Both the position numbers and the translations under genes were made by a program. Of a stretch of DNA of 64,000 nt, positions 17,905 through 25,976 are shown in pieces (the stretch's first letter is position 1; every line of letters starts with the position of its first letter). Source of the DNA: Streptomyces zhaozhouensis (GTDB lineage Bacteria > Actinomycetota > Actinomycetes > Streptomycetales > Streptomycetaceae); the NCBI RefSeq assembly GCF_900230195.1, contig NZ_OCNE01000016.1:111420-175419 (forward strand), in the 5' to 3' direction. The notes under the pieces are model-generated. The model was not told where the DNA came from, searched no databases, and saw only the letters and a list, made by a program, of their open reading frames with translations.

Positions 17905-18759
17905 TCAGCGCGCGGACGACGGCCGGGCGGTGCGGATCGGCTCGTCGGGGACCACGACGGGGGCGCCGGTGACCTCGTCGACCAGGACCCTGGCCGTCAG
18001 CCCGAACATGGTCCCGATCAGCTCGGGGGTGACGATCTCGCGCGGGTCGCCCCTGGCGATGATCCGGCCCTCGCGCATCGCCACCAGATGGGTGGCGTAG
18101 CGGGCGGCGTGGTTGATCTCGTGCAGAACCGCGACGACGGTCCTGCCCGCCTCCCGCAGCTCGCGCATCAGCCGCAACACCTCGACCTGGTGGCCGATGT
18201 CCAGGAAGGTGGTCGGCTCGTCGAGGAGGAGCAGCGGAGTCTCCTGGGCCACCGCCATCGCGATCCAGACGCGTTGGCGCTGTCCGCCGGAGAGCTGGTC
18301 GACACGGCGGTGGGCGAGGTCCAGGACGCCGGTGGCCCGGAGCGCGTTCTCCACCGCCCGCGCGTCCTCGCGCGACCAGCCGCGCAACACGCTCTGGTGC
18401 GGGTAGCGGCCCCGGGAGACGAGGTCGTGGACGGTGATGCCGTCAGGCGCGGTCGAGGACTGCGGCAGGAGGCCGACGCGGCGGGCGAGTTCCTTGGCGC
18501 CGTACCGGCGGATGTCCTTCCCGTCGAGCAGCACGCTGCCGCCGCGCGCGGCGTGCAGGCGCGCCAACGCGTGCAGCAGGGTGGACTTGCCGCAGGCGTT
18601 GGGGCCGATGACGACGGTGAGTTCGGCGTCGGGAACGTCGAAGTCGAGCCCGGGGAGGACGTCCCGGGCGCCGTAGCCCACGCGCAGTTCCCTGGCGGAG
18701 AGCCCGGGTGCGTCGGCCCGCCCCTCCGCCGGTCGGTCCGGCTGGGGAGTCCCCTTCAT
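17905..18759 (-). CDS. iron-siderophore ABC transporter ATP-binding protein (FecE/FepC type)
   Basis: 284 residues from ATG 18759. The frame can begin at GTG 18852, but those 31 codons are only the translation of the CTGGTCA repeat cluster (GPDQLTGPDEGNGPDQLNG), so I prefer the later start, which also fits family length. Walker A VVIGPNACGKSTLL, signature LSGGQRQRVWIAMA, Walker B LLLLDEPTTFLDIGHQ and the H-loop VLHEINHAARY are all present. It powers the two FecCD permeases upstream on the same strand. Confidence 0.93.
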   Translation of the reverse strand: MKGTPQPDRPAEGRADAPGLSARELRVGYGARDVLPGLDFDVPDAELTVVIGPNACGKSTLLHALARLHAARGGSVLLDGKDIRRYGAKELARRVGLLPQSSTAPDGITVHDLVSRGRYPHQSVLRGWSREDARAVENALRATGVLDLAHRRVDQLSGGQRQRVWIAMAVAQETPLLLLDEPTTFLDIGHQVEVLRLMRELREAGRTVVAVLHEINHAARYATHLVAMREGRIIARGDPREIVTPELIGTMFGLTARVLVDEVTGAPVVVPDEPIRTARPSSAR

Positions 18760-18775
18760 CTGCTTGGTTCCGTTC

Positions 18776-18870
18776 AACTGGTCAGGTGCTCCGTTCAACT
18801 GGTCAGGTCCGTTCCCCTCATCGGGTCCGGTCAACTGGTCGGGACCGGTCACCTGGTCAGAGCCCGCATC
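18776..18870. repeat. CTGGTCA repeat cluster at the start of the ATPase gene
   Basis: Three CTGGTCA copies and one CTGGTCG lie within 95 bases, twice in the longer form GTTCAACTGGTCAGGT. It is the reverse complement of the TGACCAG heptamer at 13798-13925. If the ATPase is translated from GTG 18852, the array encodes a low-complexity PDQLNG leader. Confidence 0.75.
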
Positions 18871-18966
18871 CGGTCAGTCGCGGGGCCTTTGGCCGTCTCG
18901 CCCGTTTCCTACTCCCGGTCCCGCGCGCGTCGGGCGACCCCCGCGCGCCGCTCCGCCCGATGTCGT

Positions 18967-20139
18967 TCACGAACGCCTCGACTCCACGACGAGCAGCCAG
19001 ACCAGGTAGAGGCCGCCGAAGCACACGGTCACCGCGCCGACCGGCAACACGACGCCGGGGATGGCGTGTTGGGCCGCGACGTCCGAGGCGAGCAACAGCA
19101 GGGCGCCGACCAGGGCGGCGGAGGGCAGGTCGACGGAGCCGCCGCGCCGGGTGACGCGCCGGGCGATGTGCGGCGCGGCGAGCGCGACGAAGGAGATCGG
19201 TCCTGCCGAGGCGGTGACGAGCGCCGTCGTCACGACGCCGAGCAGCACCAGGACGGCCTTGGCCCGTTCGACCGGCACGCCGAGCGCCGCCGCCGTGGTG
19301 TCGCCCAGTTCCAGCTGCCGCAGCCACCGTCCGGCCAGCGGCAGCGCGGCGGCGACGGCGAGCGCCACTCCCCCCGCGAGCGCCAGCGTGGTCCAGTCCG
19401 CCCGGCTCAGCGTTCCGGCGCCCCACACGGCGGTGCGGAGCGCTTGCTGCTGCTCGGCCTTCACGAAGAACCAGGAGTTGAGCGAGGAGAGGAACGTCCC
19501 CACGGCGATGCCGACGATGAGGAAACGGAACCCGGAAAGCCCCCTGCGGAAGGCCAGGGCGTAGACCAGCCCCGCGGTCGCCACCCCGCCCAGCAACGCC
19601 CAGGCGGACAGGGCGACATAGCTGGTCGCGCCCAGCAGCACGGCGGCCACCACCCCGGTGAACGCCCCCGAGTTGAAGCCGATGACGTCCGGACTGCCCA
19701 GGGGGTTCCTGGTCAGGGACTGGAAGACGGCGCCGCTGACGCCGAGCGCGGCGCCGAAGAGCACGGCGGCGACGACACGGGGCAGCCGCCATTCCAGGAC
19801 CACCGTGCGCAGGGTGCCCTGCTCCCGGCCGCTGAGGACGGACAGCAGCTCGGGGAGGGTGACCTGCGCGCGTCCCAGGGTGAGGGCCAGCGCCGCCAGC
19901 GACAGGACCAGCAGCCCGAGCAGTCCGCGGACCAGCAGCGGCCCGACCGCCACGCGCGCGCTGAACCCGCCTCGTCTGAGCACCAGATGGCGCGGGGCCC
20001 CCGGCTCCCGCCCCTCCCGCTCCCTCACGGCCCGAGACTGGTCACCGGTGTGGTCAGCGGCGTGATCACCGGTGTGGTCAGCCGTCCGGTCCGACTTCTG
20101 ACCACCGTGGAACTGACCGGTCACCAACCGACCCTTCAC
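18967..20139 (-). CDS. iron-siderophore ABC transporter permease 2 (FecCD family)
   Basis: 390 residues from GTG 20139, which overlaps the stop of the upstream permease (GTGA, 20136-20139). The first 60 residues are hydrophilic and repetitive (DHTGDHAADHTGDQ), produced by GGTGTGGTCA-type DNA repeats. Eight to ten membrane segments follow. Family motifs: RLPRVVAAVLFGAALGVSG, FQSLTRNPLGSPDVIGFNSG, and the C-terminal AIPGVVLPVGAVTVCFGG. It forms the pore with permease 1. The extended N-terminus is unusual for the family. Confidence 0.92.
   Translation of the reverse strand: MKGRLVTGQFHGGQKSDRTADHTGDHAADHTGDQSRAVREREGREPGAPRHLVLRRGGFSARVAVGPLLVRGLLGLLVLSLAALALTLGRAQVTLPELLSVLSGREQGTLRTVVLEWRLPRVVAAVLFGAALGVSGAVFQSLTRNPLGSPDVIGFNSGAFTGVVAAVLLGATSYVALSAWALLGGVATAGLVYALAFRRGLSGFRFLIVGIAVGTFLSSLNSWFFVKAEQQQALRTAVWGAGTLSRADWTTLALAGGVALAVAAALPLAGRWLRQLELGDTTAAALGVPVERAKAVLVLLGVVTTALVTASAGPISFVALAAPHIARRVTRRGGSVDLPSAALVGALLLLASDVAAQHAIPGVVLPVGAVTVCFGGLYLVWLLVVESRRS
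20036..20130. repeat. GGTCA/TGACC-rich repeats inside the permease 2 gene start
   Basis: The 95 bases contain CTGGTCACCGG and two CACCGGTGTGGTCAGC copies plus TGACCGGTCACC. They translate in frame into the low-complexity leader of permease 2. Related in core to the clusters at 13798-13925 and 18776-18870. Confidence 0.6.
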
Positions 20140-21350
20140 AGCGCACTCGCCCTTCGCAGATGGACCATGACGATCAGCATCGGCGCGCCGACCAGCGCCA
20201 CGACCACTCCGACCTGCAGCTCGCCGGAGCCGACCATGACCCGGCCCAGCACGTCGGCCAACAGCACCAGGGCGGGCCCGGCCAGCAGGCACAACGGCAC
20301 GATCCAGCGGTAGTCGGGGCCGGTCAGCCAGCGCGCCGCGTGGCCCGCCATCAGCCCGACGAACGCCAGCGGTCCGGCCGCCGCCGTCGCCGAGCCGCAG
20401 AGCAGCGTCACCGCGACCACCACCCCGAGGCGCGTCAGCCCGACCCGCACGCCGACCGCGCGGGCCAACTCGTCGCCGAGCGCCAGCGCGTTGAGCGGAC
20501 GCGCGCAGGCCAGCGCGACCACCAGGCCGGCGCAGACCCACGGCGCGACGGCGCCCACGGTGCCGACCGGCCGGTCGGCCAGGGTGCCGACGTCCCAGAA
20601 CCGCACCCGTTCGAAGGTCTCGGTGTCCAGCAGCGCCAGGGTCTGGGAGAGCCCGACCAGCACGGAGCCGAGGGCCAGCCCCACGAGGGTGAGCCGCAGC
20701 GGGGTGGGGCTGCCGCGCCCCTGGGAGGCGATCAGGTAGACGGCTGCGGCGGCCGCGACCGCACCGGCGAAGGCGAAGTACAGATACTGGTCGACGCGGG
20801 TGACACCGAGGAACGCGACGGAGAGCGCGACGGCGAAGCCCGCGCCGGCGTTCACCCCCAACAGGCCGGGGTCGGCCAGGGGGTTGCGGGTCAGGCCCTG
20901 CATCAGCGCGCCCGAGACCGCGAGCGCGGCGCCGACCAGGACGCCGAGCGCGGTGCGCGGCACCCGGAGGTCGCGGACGGCGATGTGCTCGGGCGAGCCG
21001 TCGTGCCCGCCGAAGGCGCTGAGCACGGAGCTCAGCGGCACCTGGGTGGAGCCGACCATGATGCTCAGGGCCACGGAGACGGCCAGGAGCGCGGCGGCCA
21101 GCAGCAACGTGAGCAGGCGTGTCCGGGTGCGGCCGGCCAGCGGCTCTCGCGCGTCGCGCGCGTCGCCGTCCTCGGGTCCGCGCTCGCGGTGGTCCTCGCC
21201 CTCGCACGCGCTCACGCGTTGAACGTCTGCCACTTGTTCACGGTGCTCAGGTCCGTGGCAGTCACCTTTCCGGTGGTCACCTTCACAGTGGTCAGGCCGG
21301 CGTGCGGGGGCGGGGCCTGCCACGAGCCGGGTCGCGGGGTTCTCGTTCAT
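20136..21350 (-). CDS. iron-siderophore ABC transporter permease 1 (FecCD family)
   Basis: 404 residues from ATG 21350; a GTG at 21215 would give 359 residues, nearer family length and without a 45-residue hydrophilic leader, so the start is uncertain. Multiple membrane segments from about residue 78 (LLTLLLAAALLAVSVAL). Motifs: RVPRTALGVLVGAALAVSG, MQGLTRNPLADPGLLGVNAG, FVGLMAGHAARWLTGPDYR. It begins 10 bases after the AraC stop, so regulator, two permeases and ATPase probably form one transcript for ferric-siderophore uptake. Confidence 0.92.
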   Translation of the reverse strand: MNENPATRLVAGPAPARRPDHCEGDHRKGDCHGPEHREQVADVQRVSACEGEDHRERGPEDGDARDAREPLAGRTRTRLLTLLLAAALLAVSVALSIMVGSTQVPLSSVLSAFGGHDGSPEHIAVRDLRVPRTALGVLVGAALAVSGALMQGLTRNPLADPGLLGVNAGAGFAVALSVAFLGVTRVDQYLYFAFAGAVAAAAAVYLIASQGRGSPTPLRLTLVGLALGSVLVGLSQTLALLDTETFERVRFWDVGTLADRPVGTVGAVAPWVCAGLVVALACARPLNALALGDELARAVGVRVGLTRLGVVVAVTLLCGSATAAAGPLAFVGLMAGHAARWLTGPDYRWIVPLCLLAGPALVLLADVLGRVMVGSGELQVGVVVALVGAPMLIVMVHLRRASAL

Positions 21351-21359
21351 GACCGCCCG

Positions 21360-22112
21360 CTACGCGACCCGGTCCGACAGCGCCAGGCGCGGATCGCGGC
21401 GCAGCACGTCGGCGTCCACCTCGCACTCCCGCGCGAGGGCGCGCAGCAGCCCGGAGCGCGTCGTGTAGCCGGCGCGCGCCGCCGCCAGCGTGGCCGGCGT
21501 GCCGGCGAGCAGCTCGGGTATCGCGGAGTTGAGGCGGGCGCGGGTGCGCCACCGGGCGAAAGCGAGACCGGTCTCGGCGAGGAAGAGCCGCTGCACCTGC
21601 CGCGCGCTCATGTGGTGGCGGCGCGCGAGCCGCTCCAGCGTGTCCGGGCCGCGCAGCGCGTCGCGCGCGATGGCGTGCGCCACCGGGTGGCGCGGCTCGA
21701 CCAGCGGAAAGTACCGCGCACAGGCGGCGCGCAACGCCTCGCCGAGCGCCCGGCGGAACGGCGCGATCTGCGCCTCGGTGGTGGGCGCGGCCCCGAGCAG
21801 CACCGTCGCCACCCGACTCACCTCCGACAACACCGGAAGGCGCATCACCGGGCCGGGGGGCGCGTCCTCCGCGTCGAGCAACGGCCCGAGCACCAGGCCG
21901 CCCTCCGAGACACGGACGGCGTGCGGCACGCGCGCGGCGAGCCAGACGCTCTCCCCGGCCGCCAGACGGTAGGTGGTCTGGTCACCGGTGGTCAGGTGCG
22001 CGCGGCCGCTCACGACATGGACGAGATGCGGCAGTTCGTGCTGGTGGGTGTCGTGACCGGCGAACCGGATGGCGTGCTGCGGCACCACGGCGGCCAGCGG
22101 GGAGAGGGTCAC
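21360..22112 (-). CDS. AraC-family regulator with cupin sensor, siderophore uptake locus
   Basis: 250 residues from GTG 22112, chosen because GGAGG lies six bases upstream on this strand; the open frame upstream to 22418 is Arg-rich non-coding sequence that includes the iron box. The N-terminal half is a cupin (GHDTHQHELPHLVHVVSG, then WLAARVPHAVRVS). The C-terminal half has two AraC HTH motifs (LERLARRHHMSARQVQRLF; LAAARAGYTTRSGLLRAL). Next to siderophore genes, such proteins usually activate uptake on sensing the iron chelate. Confidence 0.9.
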   Translation of the reverse strand: MTLSPLAAVVPQHAIRFAGHDTHQHELPHLVHVVSGRAHLTTGDQTTYRLAAGESVWLAARVPHAVRVSEGGLVLGPLLDAEDAPPGPVMRLPVLSEVSRVATVLLGAAPTTEAQIAPFRRALGEALRAACARYFPLVEPRHPVAHAIARDALRGPDTLERLARRHHMSARQVQRLFLAETGLAFARWRTRARLNSAIPELLAGTPATLAAARAGYTTRSGLLRALARECEVDADVLRRDPRLALSDRVA

Positions 22113-22377
22113 GTGGCTCCTCCACGGTGAGCGGTGTTGCGAGAACGTGCGGTAGCGGTGTTGCGGACTCGTGCGGCCACGCGGGGCGTGACGCGTCGCG
22201 GGTCGTGACGCGTCACGGGTGGCGCCCCGTCGCGGTTGGTCGCCGGCGCCGCCGGTCGTGCGGCGCCGGGAACGATGGTCGTCCGGCGGCGGCTTCGGCG
22301 CCGGCGCGACGGCCCCCGTCCGGACGAGGACGTCAGCTGCGGCAGCCAACGTGTCACCCTGGGACCACCCGGACGAG

Positions 22378-22406
22378 GAAACTGAGGTTAGCCTAACCTC
22401 AGTTTC
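22378..22406. promoter_or_regulatory. iron box (DmdR/DtxR/IdeR operator) inside a 29-base perfect palindrome
   Basis: The 19-base core TGAGGTTAGCCTAACCTCA (22383-22401) matches the known actinobacterial iron-box pattern TTAGGTTAGSCTAACCTAA closely. The symmetry extends to 14-base arms around a single central C. It lies 47 bases upstream of the binding-protein ATG in the divergent 341-base gap 22113-22453, so Fe(II)-loaded DmdR1 should repress the uptake genes. Nothing else was recognised in this gap. Confidence 0.93.
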
Positions 22407-22453
22407 GATCGGCAGCATATGCCCTTTGTCATCATTCGTCTTCCGAGGTCGTC

Positions 22454-23452
22454 ATGAAGCCCCCTCTCCGGCCCAGCCGTTCCGCCCCCGCCGCCCTCGC
22501 CGTCGCCACGGCTCTCGCCCTGGCCGGCTGCTCCTCGTCCGACGGCGCGGACGGTGGCGGCTCCGACTCCGCGACGCGGACCGTCACCACCGGCCAGGGG
22601 GACGTCCGGGTGCCCGAGGACCCTCGGCGCGTGGTGGTGTTGAACCACGCACTGGCCGGTTACCTCTACCACCTGGACGTGCCCGTCGCCGCGATCACCC
22701 CGGAGGCGGCAGACCAGGGCGAGGGCGCCTTCTCGGACGCCTGGGCGGCGGAGGCCGAGGAGGACGGAACCACCTTCCTCCCGTGGTCCATCGACGGATA
22801 CGACATGGAGGCGATACTGGAGGCCGACCCCGATCTGATCGTCGGCGGCGGCCTCGGCTTGCCGCTCGTGCAGGCCGAGGAGGCGTACGAGGAGCTGAGC
22901 GGCATCGCGCCGACCGTGCTGGTCGGCGGCGAGTTGGACACCTGGCAGCAGCAGCTGTCCTTCCTCGCCGAGGACGTCTTCGACAAGCCGGAGCGGCACC
23001 GCGAGATGGTCGCCCACCACGACGAACGGGTGGCGGAGGTGCGCGACACCATCACCCCGCCCCCGGGCCCCGCCGCCTATCTGTCGATCACCGCCGACAA
23101 CACGCCCTACGTCCTGATCGAGGACCAGGGGGTGCCGGCCGTACTGGAGGAGGTCGGCATCGAGGCCGCGCCGCTCTTCGCCGAGGGCGGCTTCGAGCCC
23201 TACACCAGCGGCGGCGACATGTTCGAGCTCTCCACCGAACAGATCGCGGGCACGCTGACCCAGCCCACCCTGTTCATCGCGGGTTTCAACGCCGACACGA
23301 CGGATGTCGCGACGCTCTCCGAACAGCCGGCCTACGCCTCGCTGCCCTCGTTCGAGTCCGGCAACGCCCACGACCTGCCGTACTGGGTGGTGCGCCCCGA
23401 CTACGACGACGCGCTGGCACTGCTCGACATCATCGAGGAGCTGTTCGGCTGA
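22454..23452 (+). CDS. iron-siderophore-binding lipoprotein (FecB/FepB type)
   Basis: 332 residues. Signal peptide with lipobox LALAGC (Cys about residue 27). The fold is the two-lobed periplasmic-binding family for ferric siderophores: RVVVLNHALAGYLYHLDVPV, a central NAEAILEADPDLIVGG-type segment (here MEAILEADPDLIVGG), and TLFIAGFNAD. It delivers the siderophore to permeases 20136-21350 and 18967-20139, encoded divergently. The iron box is directly upstream. The next gene starts two bases after its stop. Confidence 0.93.
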   Translation: MKPPLRPSRSAPAALAVATALALAGCSSSDGADGGGSDSATRTVTTGQGDVRVPEDPRRVVVLNHALAGYLYHLDVPVAAITPEAADQGEGAFSDAWAAEAEEDGTTFLPWSIDGYDMEAILEADPDLIVGGGLGLPLVQAEEAYEELSGIAPTVLVGGELDTWQQQLSFLAEDVFDKPERHREMVAHHDERVAEVRDTITPPPGPAAYLSITADNTPYVLIEDQGVPAVLEEVGIEAAPLFAEGGFEPYTSGGDMFELSTEQIAGTLTQPTLFIAGFNADTTDVATLSEQPAYASLPSFESGNAHDLPYWVVRPDYDDALALLDIIEELFG

Positions 23453-23453
23453 G

Positions 23454-25331
23454 ATGGCGACACGGACTCTGGTGACCCACCCACTGGTACTGCGCCGGGT
23501 CGAGGTCGCCCACACCGAACGGGTCAACCCGCGCACGGTCCGCGTCACGTTGACCGGGGACCAGCTGGGCGCGTTCCACGCCGCCGAACGTGAGCAACCG
23601 GCCTTCGCCTCACCGGCGTTCGACGACCACGTCAAGCTCATCCTCACGGACGGCGGCCGGATCGAGGACGCGCTGCCCGTCCAACTCCCGCACGGCATCG
23701 AGTGGCCACGCGCGGAGCACCGGCTCTACCGCGACTACACCCCCAGGCGCGTCGGGGACGGCACGCTCGCACTCGACTTCGTGCTGGGGCACGACGGACC
23801 GGCCGCGGCCTGGGCGCAACGCGCCCGGGTCGGTGACGAGTTGTGGTTCGTCGGGCCGAAGTCGTCGACGGTGCTGCCGGAAGACCTCGACTGGATCGTG
23901 CTGCTCGGCGACGAGACCGCCCTCCCCGCCGTCGCGCGCTTCCTGGAGGAACGCCCCACCCATGCGCCGGCCGACCTCTACCTGACGCTCAGTCACCCGG
24001 ACGCCCGCGTCGACCTGCCCACCCGCCCCGGCGACCGGGTGCGCTGGATCGAGGACCCGGAGCACGACCCGGCCCTTCCACTGCGGTTGGTCCGCGCGCA
24101 CGCCTGGCGCGAGGGCACGGGGTACGTCTGGGGCGCGGGCGAGAGCCGGGCGCTGCTGCCGGTGCGCCGCCACCTGCGGAACGAGCGGGGCCTGGGCGCC
24201 GACCGGGTCAACATCACCGGCTACTGGCACGCGCGGACCTCGGAGGCGGCGGCCGACCCGGCGGGGGGCCGGGCCGGCGCGCCGCCCCGGGCGGGCGATC
24301 TCCCCTCGGCGGCCCTCGGCTGGTTCGCCGTCCGCGCCGCGCTGCGGCTGCCGGTGCTCGACACCCTGGCCGGCGCCGGGGCCCTGGACATCGGTGCGCT
24401 CGCCGAGCGCACCCGCGTTCCCCGACACCGGCTGGAGGCGCTGTTGAGCGTCCTCGTCCGGCACGGGCTGGTGCAACTCGCTGACGACACCGTGTCGTTG
24501 ACCGCGTCCGGGGAGACCCTGGCGCATGACGAGCACGCGCGGGAGCGGTTCGACGGCTTCGACGCCGAACTGCTGCTCTCCCTGGCCTCGTTGGACGAGA
24601 CGCTGCTGAGCGGCACGCCGGGCTGGGCACTGGCCCATGGGCGGACCGTCCGCGAGGCGGCCGCCGAGGACGCGGAACTGTACGGCGAGTTGGTGGAACG
24701 GGCGGAGTCCCTGGCGTTCGTGCTGGACGCGTTGGCCGCCGATCCCGTGGTGGCCGGCGCGTCCAGCGTGGTCCTGCACGGCCCGGGCGCGGCCGCCGTC
24801 GCCAACACGCTGCGTGACCGCGGCGTCCGGGCGGCGCTGACGGTGACCGGTTCGGTGGAGGCGCTGCGCGCGCTCCGGCCGCTGGTCAGGGACGAACGGG
24901 TCGCGTTCGGCGGCGAGTTCGGCGGTGAGTTCGGCGGCGAGTTCGGCGGCGAACTCGCCGAGCGGCCCGACGGAGGAGGGAGCGGAGAGACCGGTGGGGA
25001 ATCGGTCGAGCCGCCCGGTCGGTTCGAGGTCGCGGTGGCCGCTCTCTCCCTCGCCCACCGCACGGATGACGAGGCGCGACGGCTGCTCGCGCGGGCACGT
25101 CGCGCCGCCGGGACCCTGCTGCTGGTGGAGTCACCGCGCCCGGACGAACTCGGCCCGGCCGCCGCTGACCAGCGGCTGCTGCGGACGGCCCTGACCGGGG
25201 TACCGTCCCGTTCGCCCGAGGCGGTCGCCGAGCTGGCGGCCACCGCCGGCTGGTGCCTGACGCGCACCCTTGCGCTGGGCTGGGGCTACGCCGCCCTGGT
25301 GCTGACGGAAGACGGGCCGGGGCTGGGCTGA
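23454..25331 (+). CDS. fusion: siderophore-interacting (ferric reductase) protein plus methyltransferase-like domain
   Basis: 625 residues from ATG 23454. Residues 1-265 are a SIP/ViuB flavin-binding ferric-siderophore reductase: DYTPRRVGDGTLALDFVLH-like FAD motif (here YRDYTPRR), GDETALPAVARFLEE, and YVWGAGESRALLPVRRHLR, ending NITGYWH. After an Ala/Gly/Pro linker, residues 290-625 resemble small-molecule O-methyltransferases: winged-helix dimerisation part (AERTRVPRHRLEALLSVLVRHGL) and a Rossmann-like part. The SAM site is degenerate (VVLHGPGAAAVANTL in place of a DxGxGxG loop), so methyl transfer is doubtful. An FGGE repeat sits in the second half. Probably co-transcribed with the binding protein to release iron in the cytosol. 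Confidence 0.85.
   Translation: MATRTLVTHPLVLRRVEVAHTERVNPRTVRVTLTGDQLGAFHAAEREQPAFASPAFDDHVKLILTDGGRIEDALPVQLPHGIEWPRAEHRLYRDYTPRRVGDGTLALDFVLGHDGPAAAWAQRARVGDELWFVGPKSSTVLPEDLDWIVLLGDETALPAVARFLEERPTHAPADLYLTLSHPDARVDLPTRPGDRVRWIEDPEHDPALPLRLVRAHAWREGTGYVWGAGESRALLPVRRHLRNERGLGADRVNITGYWHARTSEAAADPAGGRAGAPPRAGDLPSAALGWFAVRAALRLPVLDTLAGAGALDIGALAERTRVPRHRLEALLSVLVRHGLVQLADDTVSLTASGETLAHDEHARERFDGFDAELLLSLASLDETLLSGTPGWALAHGRTVREAAAEDAELYGELVERAESLAFVLDALAADPVVAGASSVVLHGPGAAAVANTLRDRGVRAALTVTGSVEALRALRPLVRDERVAFGGEFGGEFGGEFGGELAERPDGGGSGETGGESVEPPGRFEVAVAALSLAHRTDDEARRLLARARRAAGTLLLVESPRPDELGPAAADQRLLRTALTGVPSRSPEAVAELAATAGWCLTRTLALGWGYAALVLTEDGPGLG
24906..24953. repeat. 12-bp in-frame tandem repeat, four copies
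   Basis: TTCGGCGGCGAG is repeated four times with two substitutions, encoding FGGE four times in the methyltransferase-like half of the SIP fusion. Length changes would keep the frame. Confidence 0.9.
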
Positions 25332-25394
25332 CGGGGGGCGCGGACGACTCCAACCGGCGCCGGTCCGCGCCCGGTTGGGGCGCCGGGCGCGGCG

Positions 25395-25514
25395 TCAGCG
25401 GGCCGCGCGGATGGAGTCGCCCAGCTCGCCGAGGAACGCGTCCGCTGCCTGCTCGGGCGTGGCGTCCCCGAAGAGCACCTGCTGGTTGTAGCGGCTGAGC
25501 AGCAGCGCGACATG
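25395..25514 (-). pseudogene. C-terminal remnant of an ABC sugar-binding protein
   Basis: The last 40 or so codons of this frame read LLSRYNQQVLFGDATPEQAA followed by DAFLGELGDSIRAA and a stop, closely resembling the end of family-1 solute-binding proteins. The upstream frame (to 25697) loses all resemblance and overlaps other coding-like sequence, so only the tail survives. Short match, identified by eye. Confidence 0.4.
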
Positions 25515-25972
25515 GTGGAGGGCGACTGGAGCGCGCGCTCCGGGTTCTTCCTCGACCGCCACAACGAGATGCGCGCCGTGGAACGGACGCGCGGGCGTGC
25601 CCTCCAGTTGACCACCTCGGCCCTGGAACGCCTGGGCGCGGAGCCGTCGCATCCGCTGCCCGGCGCCGGTCCCGGCGGTCGGGAGCTGTGGGAGCATCTC
25701 GGTTCGGTGCGAGTCTCCGGCAGTTCAAACTCGCCCTGTTCTGCCGGGCGTTCGGCAGGCCGGTGCCGGGGGCGGAGCGCATCCGCGAGGCCACCCTGCG
25801 GTGCGTCCGTGAGGAGGAGTGCGCGGACGCCTGCTGGTTGCGGAACCCGATCGAGCTGGTCGAGGTGCTGGAGCCCCAACTGGGCGCGATGTCACGGCGG
25901 GACACCGACGAGCTGGTGCGCCTCTCGACGGCCAACGCGGCGCGGTTCGCCGCGGCCGACGGCGGGCGGTGA
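25512..25972 (+). pseudogene. frameshifted gene of unknown family
   Basis: Two coding-like frames join near 25715-25725. From ATG 25512 the first reads VEGDWSARSGFFLDRHNEMR and on to ELWEHLGSVR; the second frame then reads LRQFKLALFCRAFGRPVPG and ends IELVEVLEPQLGAM..NAARFAA with a stop at 25972. Neither frame alone is convincing over the whole stretch. I do not recognise the family. With the binding-protein tail at its left this suggests a patch of gene decay between 25332 and 25976. Confidence 0.35.
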
Positions 25973-25976
25973 GCGG

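Noticed and set aside
17905..22112. Siderophore biosynthesis cluster
   Set aside because: Only uptake, regulation and reductive release genes are present; no synthetase genes for a siderophore lie nearby.
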